Shown piece by piece: positions 8,516 through 15,756 of a stretch of 26,236 nt of DNA. Below the pieces are notes generated by a model. It saw only the letters and a program-made list of their open reading frames with translations, was not told where the DNA came from and did not search any database. The translations under genes were made by a program, and so were the position numbers. This DNA is from Chara braunii. Taxonomy: Eukaryota; Streptophyta; Charophyceae; Charales; Characeae. Every line of letters starts with the position of its first letter. Position 1 is the first letter of the stretch. The DNA lies in the NCBI GenBank assembly GCA_003427395.1, contig BFEA01000436.1:1084540-1110775 (forward strand), written 5' to 3'.

Positions 8516-8602
8516 GTAAATTTATTGCAAAATATCAATAGGACGACTTGGAGATTTGTACTTTTATTGCAAAAAAAGCTGTAAATTTATTGCAAAATAT
8601 CA
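8516..8602. repeat. 22-bp direct repeat in AT-rich DNA
   Basis: gtaaatttattgcaaaatat followed by ca occurs at 8516-8537 and 8581-8602, with a partial third copy (acttttattgcaaaa) between them. Nothing else was recognised in 8311-8700 apart from T-runs at 8480-8505. Confidence 0.75.
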
Positions 8603-8726
8603 TTGCTGTTTTTTGCTAATAAGCCATGTGGCTTTTTTACTACGAGATTTGCACTTTGTGTGTTGATTTCATGACTGACTCGGAGAGTGTCATTTATTGC
8701 TGACAGCGTTACAGGAGCGCTACACA

Positions 8727-8827
8727 GTCTTCCCCCGAACACAACGCACCATCATTTTGGCTGTACCTGACCAGACACGTGGCTCATATACCCTCAAGAT
8801 CAGGGTGCCTTGTGTTCGGGGGAAGAC
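8727..8827. repeat. Short inverted-repeat element
   Basis: The left arm at 8727-8750 (gtcttcccccgaacacaacg...) and the right arm at 8804-8827 are reverse complements at 23 of 24 positions, with 53 bases between. The right half is copied again at 8961-9027. A hairpin-type nonautonomous element is likely. Confidence 0.7.
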
Positions 8828-9027
8828 GGTAGCCGGCTGGTCCCACTGCCCCCCGGCTTGCCTGTTTCACCGCGCTCAAAACTTCTTACTTACGGACATA
8901 TGCATTACGCAAGTTCACTTCCTCCTTTTTTTTTTTCTGAACACCCCCTCAGAAGACCCCCAGACACGTGGCTCATATACACTCATGATCAGGGTGCCTT
9001 GTGTTCGGGGGAAGACGGTAGCCGGCT
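8772..9027. repeat. 67-bp direct duplication
   Basis: The 67-base segments 8772-8838 and 8961-9027 differ at only two positions. Each runs from cagacacgtggctcatatac to gacggtagccggct. The first copy contains the right arm of the inverted-repeat element; the second lacks a left arm nearby. Confidence 0.9.
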
Positions 9028-9120
9028 CGTTCATTTCAGAAACAGACGTATAAGAGAGAGGGATAATTGGTTTTCGGCCCCCAAAGTTAGGCCATTTAGT
9101 ACTGCACGCCCACACTTTCC

Positions 9121-9286
9121 GGGGCCAAGTCCCACTAGCAGCGTTGAGCTACCTCAACGCCCGAATCTGGACGCTTCTGCAGAGATGTGCAGAAATGTCG
9201 TTGAGTTTTCTGAACTGCACGTCTCCACAAACATGCCCAGATTCAGGCGTTGAGGTGGCTCAACGCTGCTAGAGGGACTTGGCCCC
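9121..9286. mobile_element. Hairpin MITE-like element, copy 1
   Basis: The 166-bp element has terminal inverted arms of about 50 bp (9121-9170 and 9237-9286), starting ggggccaagtcccactagca. The arms mismatch at only a few positions. Its inner arm sequence (cagcgttgagctacctcaac) differs from that of copies 2-4, but the outer part and gaatctgg are shared. No transposase is present and no clear target-site duplication was found. Confidence 0.8.
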
Positions 9287-9438
9287 CGCTATATCCACCT
9301 TGCCCCACTTGCAGATGTGTCGAGTTGTAGGCGTGAGAACCATCGGAAATAGCCCAAGTATCACGCAATTTCGGGAATTTTCGGAGGCTGAAGTATTGCC
9401 GCCTGGGATGAGCTACATTACTGGTTACAACAAGGCCT

Positions 9439-9606
9439 GGGGCGAGGTCCCACTAGGAAAGCGGATTGGATTGAACGCCTGAATCTGGACGCATTTATGG
9501 AAAGGTGCACAAACGCGAGATTGAACTGCTTTTCTGCATTCGTGGCTAAAACGCATCCAGATTCAGGTGTTCCATCCAATCCTCTTTGCTAGTGGGACCT
9601 CACCCC
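9439..9606. mobile_element. Hairpin MITE-like element, copy 2
   Basis: The 168-bp element has arms of about 50 bp starting ggggcgaggtcccactagga and ending tagtgggacctcacccc. The centre contains gcgagattgaactgc (about 9515-9529). It lies one base from copy 3. A transcript of either strand would fold into a long hairpin. Confidence 0.85.
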
Positions 9607-9607
9607 T

Positions 9608-9775
9608 GGGGCGTGGTCCCACTAGCAAAGAGGATCGGATCGAATGCCTGAACCTGGACGAGTTTATGGAGATGTGCAGGGAATCGAGATTGAACTGCGT
9701 TTCTGCATCTGTACTTAAAACACATCCAGATTCAGGAGCTCGATCCTATCCTTTTTGCCAGTGGGACCTCGGCCC
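9608..9775. mobile_element. Hairpin MITE-like element, copy 3
   Basis: The 168-bp element has the same arms and orientation as copy 2 and a single T between them. The centre aatcgagattgaactg is at 9682-9697. Head-to-tail adjacency suggests nested or tandem insertion into the same site. Confidence 0.85.
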
Positions 9776-9901
9776 TGATCTCTCTAATATCTATGAAGTT
9801 GTTTTGCTCACTTCTAATTGTGATTTGTATTATTTCTCCCAATTTCCACTCAACTATTTGCCACACACCCTCTCCGATCAGTCCACAGGCGCAGAGGATA
9901 T

Positions 9902-9933
9902 GGGGCGAGCTCGCACTTCCAAAGAGGATTGGA
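9902..9933 (+). repeat. Diverged end of a hairpin element
   Basis: ggggcgagctcgcacttcc followed by aaagaggattgga resembles the left arm of copies 2 and 3. No matching right arm was found nearby, so it looks like a solo or decayed end. Confidence 0.45.
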
Positions 9934-9959
9934 AGTGAAAAACCAGACCTCACCGCTGG

Positions 9960-10690
9960 TCAGGCAAGTAGCTATGGTTGAAACTTGAAACCCGTTTTCA
10001 ACCTCCTGGCTGAGACAGATCCAGTGTCTGGACTGGTCAATATAGTCCGCTGCGTAGTGCGTCAGAACACTCAAAAAAAAAAAAAATAAAAAAAAAAAAA
10101 TCGCTCTGGTTGTCACTCCATGCTCATACTTCCGATATGAACATCTTTTCCAGAATGCAAGACTAAACGTGTTGTAAACATGGTAGGGGAATAAAGAACG
10201 CTGAGGGAAAATTCAACTATTTTACGTCTAGACGGGATTGCGGTCAGATGCATACAGGTCCTGCCGTAAATGCGATCCAATACATTTTTAGGTGGTGCTA
10301 GTATATGAGGTGGCCCTGCCAGTGAGACCGGTTGCCAGCAGCCTCAGCAGGTGTTATTCGACATGAAGAAAACTGAGCTCTCTTCGTGAAGGGGAAAGTT
10401 ATAGAACCTCCCCGCAGCAAAACCTTTGTAATCATTTGAGTCGCGCAGGACCCAAAATGACTTTATGCATCATTTTTGCACCCTGGAAAATACTTTCCCA
10501 CTGTTTTTGCCAGCGGGCGTCACCTTTTGGCCATTTTGACGGGAAATGAAAACAAAGGTTTCGTCGTCGGCAGCTTCTATGACTTTTCCCAAGTTTTAAA
10601 GCGCAGGGCCATAGCCCACTTGAGGAAGTTTAGTTCGAGCTATAATGACCGTACGTTATACTCGGGTGAAGACTGTAGGGTGCACAATAT
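9960..10690. other. No gene recognised
   Basis: It holds an A-rich run at about 10073-10100 that may be a retroposon tail, and otherwise unassigned sequence. Open frames here lack domains and good start contexts. Confidence 0.3.
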
Positions 10691-10692
10691 TT

Positions 10693-10708
10693 TGTGATTG
10701 TTTGTGTG

Positions 10709-10751
<43 letters not shown>

Positions 10752-10764
10752 ATGTGTCACAGAG
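10693..10764. repeat. (TG)n microsatellite with conserved flanks
   Basis: tgtgattgtttg leads into (TG)n and ends in catgtgtcacagag. The same flanks with a shorter TG run occur at 11173-11210, so the two form a segmental duplication around the microsatellite. A weakly similar aagaaataaa follows each copy. Confidence 0.85.
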
Positions 10765-11172
10765 CCCACCTAACAGAAAACCAATGAGGAAGAAAACATA
10801 AGCAGGGCCCTGGGGGGAGGGTTCTGTCAGAACATAAGAAATAAAAATTCCTGATCTTCACAGTTCTTTTCGATCAAACCACACAAAAAGAAAAAGAATC
10901 CACAGACTCAAGAAAACTTCTTAAACTGAAGGGTATATTGCATGCTGCCCGTGGGCACCACGGGAAAGAAGAATATCAACACCACGCAAAATGTTAAGAC
11001 AGCAAGAGCGTCGAGAATATTCAGACGTTCAGCTCCCGACGGCAGAATTCCCACCACTCATTTTTCACACTGCTACGGAAACGCAGAATACGCAGTGTCA
11101 GAGAATAATTCTTACTCCATCCTAAAAGACCAGCCGCTCAAAGATTATAATAGATCACAGACAAACACAATC
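10765..11172. other. No gene recognised
   Basis: This is spacer between the two TG-repeat copies. One plus-strand frame (10942-11235) runs into the second microsatellite and has no domain, so I do not call it. Confidence 0.3.
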
Positions 11173-11268
11173 CGTGATTGTTTGTGTGTGTGTGTGCATG
11201 TGTCACAGAGTTGCGTGAATGTAAGAAATAAATAAATAAAACGAGAGAGAGAGAGAGAGAGAGAGAGA
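11173..11268. repeat. Second (TG)n copy followed by (AATA)n and (GA)n
   Basis: The segment gtgattgtttg(TG)ncatgtgtcacagag at 11174-11210 is followed by aataaataaataaa (about 11227-11240) and a GA repeat at 11243-11268. Confidence 0.85.
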
Positions 11269-11513
11269 ACAGACTGAGAACCTTAAAAGGCTGAGTTTAA
11301 ATACCCGTGAAGAAACCTGTTTCGACTGCAGATAGTCGGATATTGCCAAGTATGAAGTCAAATGCACGATGCTAATTTAGGAAGAGGAGGATCCTACAAA
11401 TACCTAAACCACGAGTAGAAATCTTCTCCTTGCTTCCATACTCCTCAACGTGACTACATTTTAAGAAATCATTTGCAAGAGCAGTTCTTCCTCACCTGAT
11501 AACAGTATTCACT

Positions 11514-11514
<1 letters not shown>
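11269..11514. other. No gene recognised
   Basis: Spacer between the GA repeat and the CT repeat at the assembly gap. Confidence 0.3.

Positions 11515-11582
<68 letters not shown>
11515..11582. repeat. (CT)n microsatellite at the gap edge
   Basis: A pure CT run ends directly at the N gap. The gap is therefore probably an unresolved microsatellite or scaffold join. Arg/Glu frames through it are artefacts. Confidence 0.95.
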
Positions 11583-11814
11583 NNNNNNNNNNNNNNNNNN
11601 NNNNNNNNNNNNNNNNNNNNNNNNNNNNNNNNNNNNNNNNNNNNNNNNNNNNNNNNNNNNNNNNNNNNNNNNNNNNNNNNNNNNNNNNNNNNNNNNNNNN
11701 NNNNNNNNNNNNNNNNNNNNNNNNNNNNNNNNNNNNNNNNNNNNNNNNNNNNNNNNNNNNNNNNNNNNNNNNNNNNNNNNNNNNNNNNNNNNNNNNNNNN
11801 NNNNNNNNNNNNNN
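11583..11814. other. Assembly gap (232 N)
   Basis: All bases are N. True length and content are unknown. Confidence 0.99.
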
Positions 11815-12130
11815 GTCCTTAATATATCTAAGAATGTGTATATACAGCTTTTCCCCCGTGACATGAATCGTGCGATTTTCAAGACCACTGTCCATCTACT
11901 CTAGTAATCGTGCGCTTACTATATAATTCACCATTCATGCGTGAGTTCTGCCAACCTCCTGCTGCGGGGTCGCTACGTGTGTGTCCTTGCGCACATGCCT
12001 GTACCCTACCCTATCTACAAGTCTTCTAGTTTGTTTTTTGTTTCCCCTTTTTGGAAGCGTCTTCTAGAGTATGATTTGCGTAACTAAATATTCTTCTCTC
12101 GAGTCCCGGCCGGCGGCCGATCCACTGCAG
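11815..12130. other. 3' flank of the minus-strand Cys protein exon
   Basis: No AATAAA was found on the minus strand here. A cluster of restriction-site-like hexamers (ctcgag, ggccgg, cggccg, ctgcag at about 12100-12130) is taken as coincidence in GC-rich DNA. Confidence 0.35.
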
Positions 12131-12448
12131 TTACCCGAAGGTCTTTTCCGTCTTCACGACGATGCAGGCCCTAGGGTTCTTGTGCCCGTTGTTGAAGTTT
12201 CCTCCGTCCTCGTACTGCGCCGCGCTGATCTGGACCTTGATGCACGCGTTCAAGAAGTCGCTGGGATTGCCGACGTTGAACTCGCGAGACGCGAGGTGCC
12301 TGCCATTGCCGTACAGCCGATGTTGGCACGCATTCGTGTTCCACGTCTGCCCCTTGAGAATCGCGCAGTTGGCCGAGTTCACAACCTTCACTGGGCGGGT
12401 GTCGTACCTGCACATCGGAGTCGAGGAGTCAACCACCACACATCCCAC
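12131..12448 (-). CDS. Terminal exon of a Cys-containing protein of unknown function
   Basis: The frame ends with TAA at 12133-12131 and is open back to 12448, where it begins with GTG just after an in-frame TGA, so the true N-terminus must come from an upstream exon or from an internal ATG (residue 12 of the frame). A good acceptor candidate, GATGTGCAG|GT, sits at 12408/12407. The protein has well-spaced cysteines (frame positions 13, 28, 41, 69, 95) and segments such as NACQHRLYGNGRHLASREF and PSDFLNACIKVQISAAQYE. Codons are strongly GC3-rich, like the Cys-rich gene and unlike the LINE, which supports a genuine host exon. I do not recognise the family. The pattern would suit a secreted disulfide-bonded domain, but the signal peptide is not seen. 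Confidence 0.6.
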   Translation of the reverse strand: MGCVVVDSSTPMCRYDTRPVKVVNSANCAILKGQTWNTNACQHRLYGNGRHLASREFNVGNPSDFLNACIKVQISAAQYEDGGNFNNGHKNPRACIVVKTEKTFG

Positions 12449-12786
12449 TCGTCATAAGCATAAGCATCGCAAAAGCTTTCAATCAAGGTATTGCGTGGGG
12501 AGCTCAGCTTATCTTATCATATCATATGCCTTGAATCACTCTGCACCTGACATATCATCATGAGTGGGACCGGCCATGTCTGAGATTGATCAGCCAAAAC
12601 GAGAGGGCTGGGACAAGGGACGGGGTGCGTGGTCGCGGGGACAGAAAGTTGAAGTTGGGGGAGGGTGACGTCCACAGCCGGCCCGCAGGATCAGCCTCCC
12701 CGAAGCACCTCTCTAGTGAAGCGGCTCACCTAGTACACATCAGATCCGTGGAAAAACTGCAGAACACACTTACGGTAGACAAGATC
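12449..12786. other. No gene recognised
   Basis: This is the region upstream of the minus-strand exon. No signal-peptide exon could be identified here. It also precedes the U6-like stretch; no clear plant-type upstream sequence element or TATA at U6 spacing was found. Confidence 0.3.
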
Positions 12787-12874
12787 GACATCGGTCGAAA
12801 CTGGAGCGATGCATAGAAGATTAGCACGGCCCGGGTCAGGACTGACAGGCGAACATCAAGGAACGGTGCAAATT
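12787..12874 (+). ncRNA. U6 spliceosomal snRNA-like sequence, probably a pseudogene
   Basis: The sequence tracks the conserved U6 core from GACATC through CTGGAGCGATGCATAGAAGA, TTAGCACGGCCC, ACTGACAGGCGAACATCAAG and GGTGCAAATT. The AGC triad context (AGATTAGCA.GGCC) is kept. The ACAGAGA box reads GCATAGA, and the 5' stem-loop is disrupted (12768-12790). No T-run follows to end Pol III transcription (caaattaaacag). U6 acts in the spliceosome catalytic core, where the ACAGAGA box is essentially invariant, so this copy is probably a decayed or retroposed pseudogene. The match is from memory of the conserved U6 sequence. Confidence 0.65.
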
Positions 12875-13490
12875 AAACAGACAAAGCAAACACCTCCAGA
12901 TATGTATGCTTCGAAACCTGACGAAGTGGAGAAGTACATTTGTCTAAATCGGCTCGTATGGTAGGATGGAACGGTACACGAAAATCGACCTAAAAAAAAA
13001 GGAGGACAATTCTACAAGCGTCTCGACTACCGTCTTCACCTGAACAGAACGCGCCGTCGTTATCCCTGTATCTGGCCATGCAAATTGACCCTAGTACAGT
13101 TACATTTACCTGGCCTTCTAGTCGGGCCAATACGGTGAAGGATGGCATAGCCAAGACTGACTGTGTGCTCCGTGATAAAGAACGAAGGATAGCCAGATCG
13201 ACCTAAGAGCAGAGCAACAGACGGTCGACCGAAGAAAGAATAAGTAAGTCTCGGACAAGAGAACGAAGGAATACCTTTCAAGGCCTTTTGGCCGAAAATA
13301 AATCAAGTGTAGTATCCATTGATTCTGTTCTGATCAGTTTAATATTGTCAAAAAAATGTCTATCGGACCACTTGACAAAAAAAAAAAAAGAGGGGAGAAC
13401 GAAGGAAAGCCAGAACGACCTAAATGCGTACTCACACCACCACTTTTCTAAATGTAACTGACCGCAATCACGGATGAACGGGGATTCATC
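12875..13490. repeat. Intergenic stretch with a local 28-bp repeat
   Basis: agaacgaagga(t/a)agccaga followed by (t/a)cgacctaa occurs at 13179-13206 and 13396-13423, with a partial third copy near 13257. A-runs lie at about 12992-13000 and 13377-13389. No gene was found. Confidence 0.6.
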
Positions 13491-13496
13491 TGCATG

Positions 13497-13750
13497 CAAT
13501 CACGATCAGAGCTGAGTCGAAAAATCCGCAGTGTGAGTATGCCCTAAGAGCGGAGCAAGGGCATCGCCACACCACTCCTGAAATGTGCAAAATGAGAACG
13601 AATTTCCTGATAGGACATGGCCAGATGAACCCGCCAAATTTCGAAAGTGGTGCGGCGAGGCCCCAGAGGAAAGGAACGAAAGAAAGAGCAATCACGATCA
13701 TAACCGAGTCGGAGAAGGCGCCTTGTGACTATGCCCCACGAGCTGAGCAA
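13497..13750. repeat. Inverted-arm repeat copy 2, flanked by 62-bp direct repeats
   Basis: Inverted arms lie at 13560-13584 (ggcatcgccacaccactcct...) and 13638-13662. Imperfect direct repeats lie just outside (13497-13558 and 13689-13750, both starting caatcacgatca and ending gagcaa). The arm and its trailer match repeats at 1246-1400 and 14591-14667. Confidence 0.65.
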
Positions 13751-13864
13751 CAGAGGATGAACCAAAGCAAGAATCAACAGTCTTTGACAGGAAACCAACG
13801 AAAAAAAAAAAAGGAAAAGACGAACAGGGTGAACAAAAGAAACGACCAACAAGATTGTATTTTT

Positions 13865-13870
13865 TTTATT
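13865..13870 (-). terminator. AATAAA polyadenylation signal
   Basis: On the minus strand AATAAA lies 26 bases after the stop codon of the 86-residue secreted peptide gene, a normal position for a short 3' UTR. It is followed by an A-run and further A/T-rich DNA. Confidence 0.6.
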
Positions 13871-13895
13871 GATGGTGTTGAGGAGAGGGGATGCC

Positions 13896-14156
13896 TTACC
13901 CAACCCGGTGCAGAATATGACCGCATCGGACGTAGATAGTATTGTCTCCCTTTCGGATGAGCTTGATCTTCGGCACGCTGTTCTCGTGACCATAGAAGTA
14001 GAAATCGCAGCCCTTCAGCGCCGTCTCGCAGGACGACGGACAACCGCCACACCCCGATGTCAGGCGGCGGAGACCATGGACGGATGGGATCGCGGCGCAG
14101 AGGGCAACGCAAACCAGCCCGATGGCCAGCAACACACTAGTGCTCGGGCGCGCCAT
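13896..14156 (-). CDS. Small secreted Cys-containing peptide (86 aa), unknown function
   Basis: The ATG at 14156 (context gacgATGG, A at -3 and G at +4) starts MARPSTSVLLAIGLVCVALC, a clear signal peptide, with probable cleavage after residue 28 (SVHG|L). An in-frame methionine further upstream gives only a proline/leucine repeat from the CT-rich leader and is rejected. The mature 58 residues contain five Cys (36, 39, 43, 50, 78) in the order CGGCPSSC, KGC and VRC, plus an aromatic patch (FYFYG) and a basic stretch (KIKLIRKG). The family is not recognised. Codons are GC3-rich. A minus-strand TATATAAA 225 bases upstream, a leader without ATG and AATAAA 26 bases downstream together outline a complete intronless gene. 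The odd Cys number allows one free thiol, dimerisation, or a further exon. Roles such as defence peptide or wall protein are guesses. Confidence 0.75.
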   Translation of the reverse strand: MARPSTSVLLAIGLVCVALCAAIPSVHGLRRLTSGCGGCPSSCETALKGCDFYFYGHENSVPKIKLIRKGDNTIYVRCGHILHRVG

Positions 14157-14189
14157 CGTCTGCCTACTTCGACACCCAGCTACAGCGAG

Positions 14190-14236
14190 CGGGAACGGGA
14201 GAGGGAGAGGGAGCGGGAGAGGGAGGCAGAGAGACG
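14190..14236. repeat. Purine (GGGAGA)n-like tract in the leader
   Basis: A GA/GGGA-rich run on the plus strand forms a CT-rich tract in the 5' leader of the minus-strand peptide gene. CT-rich leaders are common in plant genes. Confidence 0.6.
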
Positions 14237-14379
14237 GCACAGGATCGAGCTTGGGGATAGAAGATTAAGTAAGGCAAACTTAAGATGGTGGAGGTGGCTC
14301 ACAGGTCTTCTCCAGTTCTATGGAGACGCACTCTTCCGATTCGACTCTACTGTAGTCTGATCGTCCGCACCGCCATTGA

Positions 14380-14387
14380 TTTATATA
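14380..14387 (-). promoter_or_regulatory. TATA box of the secreted peptide gene
   Basis: Minus-strand TATATAAA lies about 225 bases before the ATG at 14156. With a start site about 30 bases downstream, the leader would be near 195 bases and contain no ATG. Confidence 0.55.
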
Positions 14388-14950
14388 CAGTAGTGCACTG
14401 CGGGATCGAACAAAATGACATGCCATCCCTGCATCTCCGCCATCACCCAGCCTCTGTAAGGCTGTAACTGAGCGGCCTGGCTGCAGCACTCGCCAAAGGC
14501 TAACATTATTTTTAGCTTTCTGTTTTTTCACATTCTGAATGTATAGGGACCGAATAGTGTCCGGACACATTAAACGTGTTGAAGTACGGCAAAAGTGGAA
14601 CGGCGAGGCCTTCGTTAGATGAATGCGGCCCTTACCACACCACTCAGCAAATGAGAATGAATCTGCTCAACGAAGATGGAAAGGTACGCCGTAGAAGTTT
14701 TTGTCGGTTGTGCCTTCGGTGAGTGGCGGGAGGTACTGTAACTGCGAATTTCCTGCGGTCGGTCAGCTTCATAATGATACCTCGGGGCCATCGAGCTGGA
14801 TAGAAAACAAATCCAAAATGCGCGGGAACTCCTCCGACAGCTGAATTCGTGCCGCACCCGCGCCCCATGGCCGCCGGCGGCGCACTTAGTGCCAACGGAC
14901 TGTGATAGTCCTCCGGATACCCCTGGTCGGTATTAGCGGGGTCTATGACC
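14388..14950. repeat. Intergenic DNA with dispersed repeat copy 3
   Basis: aagtggaacggcgaggcc (about 14593-14610) and ccacaccactcagcaaatga (14635-14654) match arms of the repeats at 1246-1400 and 13560-13662. The remainder up to the LINE target site shows no gene. Confidence 0.5.
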
Positions 14951-15040
14951 AACACGGGTGTGAGTGGGGAAAAAATGGGCGGCGCGTTAGCGACGGCGGT
15001 GCTTTAGCAGAGGCGGCGGAGGCGGTAGGGCCGCGGGAAA

Positions 15041-15079
15041 AACCGGTCCGTGGTCCGTGCTGCTAGGCACGGACCGGTT
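15041..15079. repeat. 12-bp perfect hairpin in the LINE 5' leader
   Basis: aaccggtccgtg (15041-15052) pairs with cacggaccggtt (15068-15079) around a 15-base loop. It lies 75 bases from the element's 5' end in GC-rich DNA. A structured RNA leader or protein site is possible. Confidence 0.7.
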
Positions 15080-15658
15080 CGCCCTGGTGTCGGGGGAGAC
15101 GCGGACGGGCTTCGTTTTATCGGCAATTCCAGGGCCCTGTATGAAGGACTCGGAGGAGTTCTGGACTAGGTCCACAGGGGAATGAAGGAGTTGGCTCTGT
15201 CAAAGTGAAGGGGGAAGACGCGGAGGCGCTCCCTAGGCATCCTACCACCAGCGCAGTATCTGCTAACGGGTGCTCACCCCATAGATCTCGGTGGAGGACA
15301 AGACAAGGTGTCCTGTGAGTTGAGGAAGGATGGTAGTCAACGAAGCCCGACTTCCACGATAGTCTAAGATCCTCGGATAGCCATGCTCACGATTCAGAAG
15401 GTATAAGTGCCTGCACTTTCGTACGAGCTGCCGAAGTCTAATGATGCTGCAGAAGTTTCTCAATAGTCTATCTGCACCAGTGATTTGTTCGGCCATAAGT
15501 TATTGATGCCTCGGACATTTAGAGGTAGATTAGTGATAGACTTGTTTGTAGTTTTTCTCTTGGTCCTTGAATTGTATTCCTGTCGAACTCATAAGCTTGA
15601 CACTATGGATAGTCTCTTCCCCCCGGTGAGCTCTTCGGAACACGTTGACAGACGAAGG

Positions 15659-15756
15659 AAAGAATCGAATCAGGGAACTATTATCTAAATGCTTTCAGGA
15701 TGGAACCAAAGAATCGAATCAGGGAACTATTATCTAAATGCTTTCAGGATGGAACC
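15659..15756. repeat. Exact 49-bp tandem duplication at the ORF1 start
   Basis: The 49-base unit starting aaagaatcgaatcaggg lies at 15659-15707 and 15708-15756. The ATG at 15700 is in the first copy and reads into the second. Because 49 is not a multiple of three, the two copies are read in different frames. Confidence 0.95.

Noticed and set aside
12100-12130. Polylinker-like run of restriction sites beside the Cys protein exon
   Set aside because: The hexamers occur by chance in GC-rich DNA, and no vector backbone is recognisable on either side.
14157-14240. N-terminal extension of the 86-aa peptide from an upstream ATG
   Set aside because: It encodes only a Pro/Leu run from the CT-rich leader and would bury the signal peptide; the ATG at 14156 has the better context.
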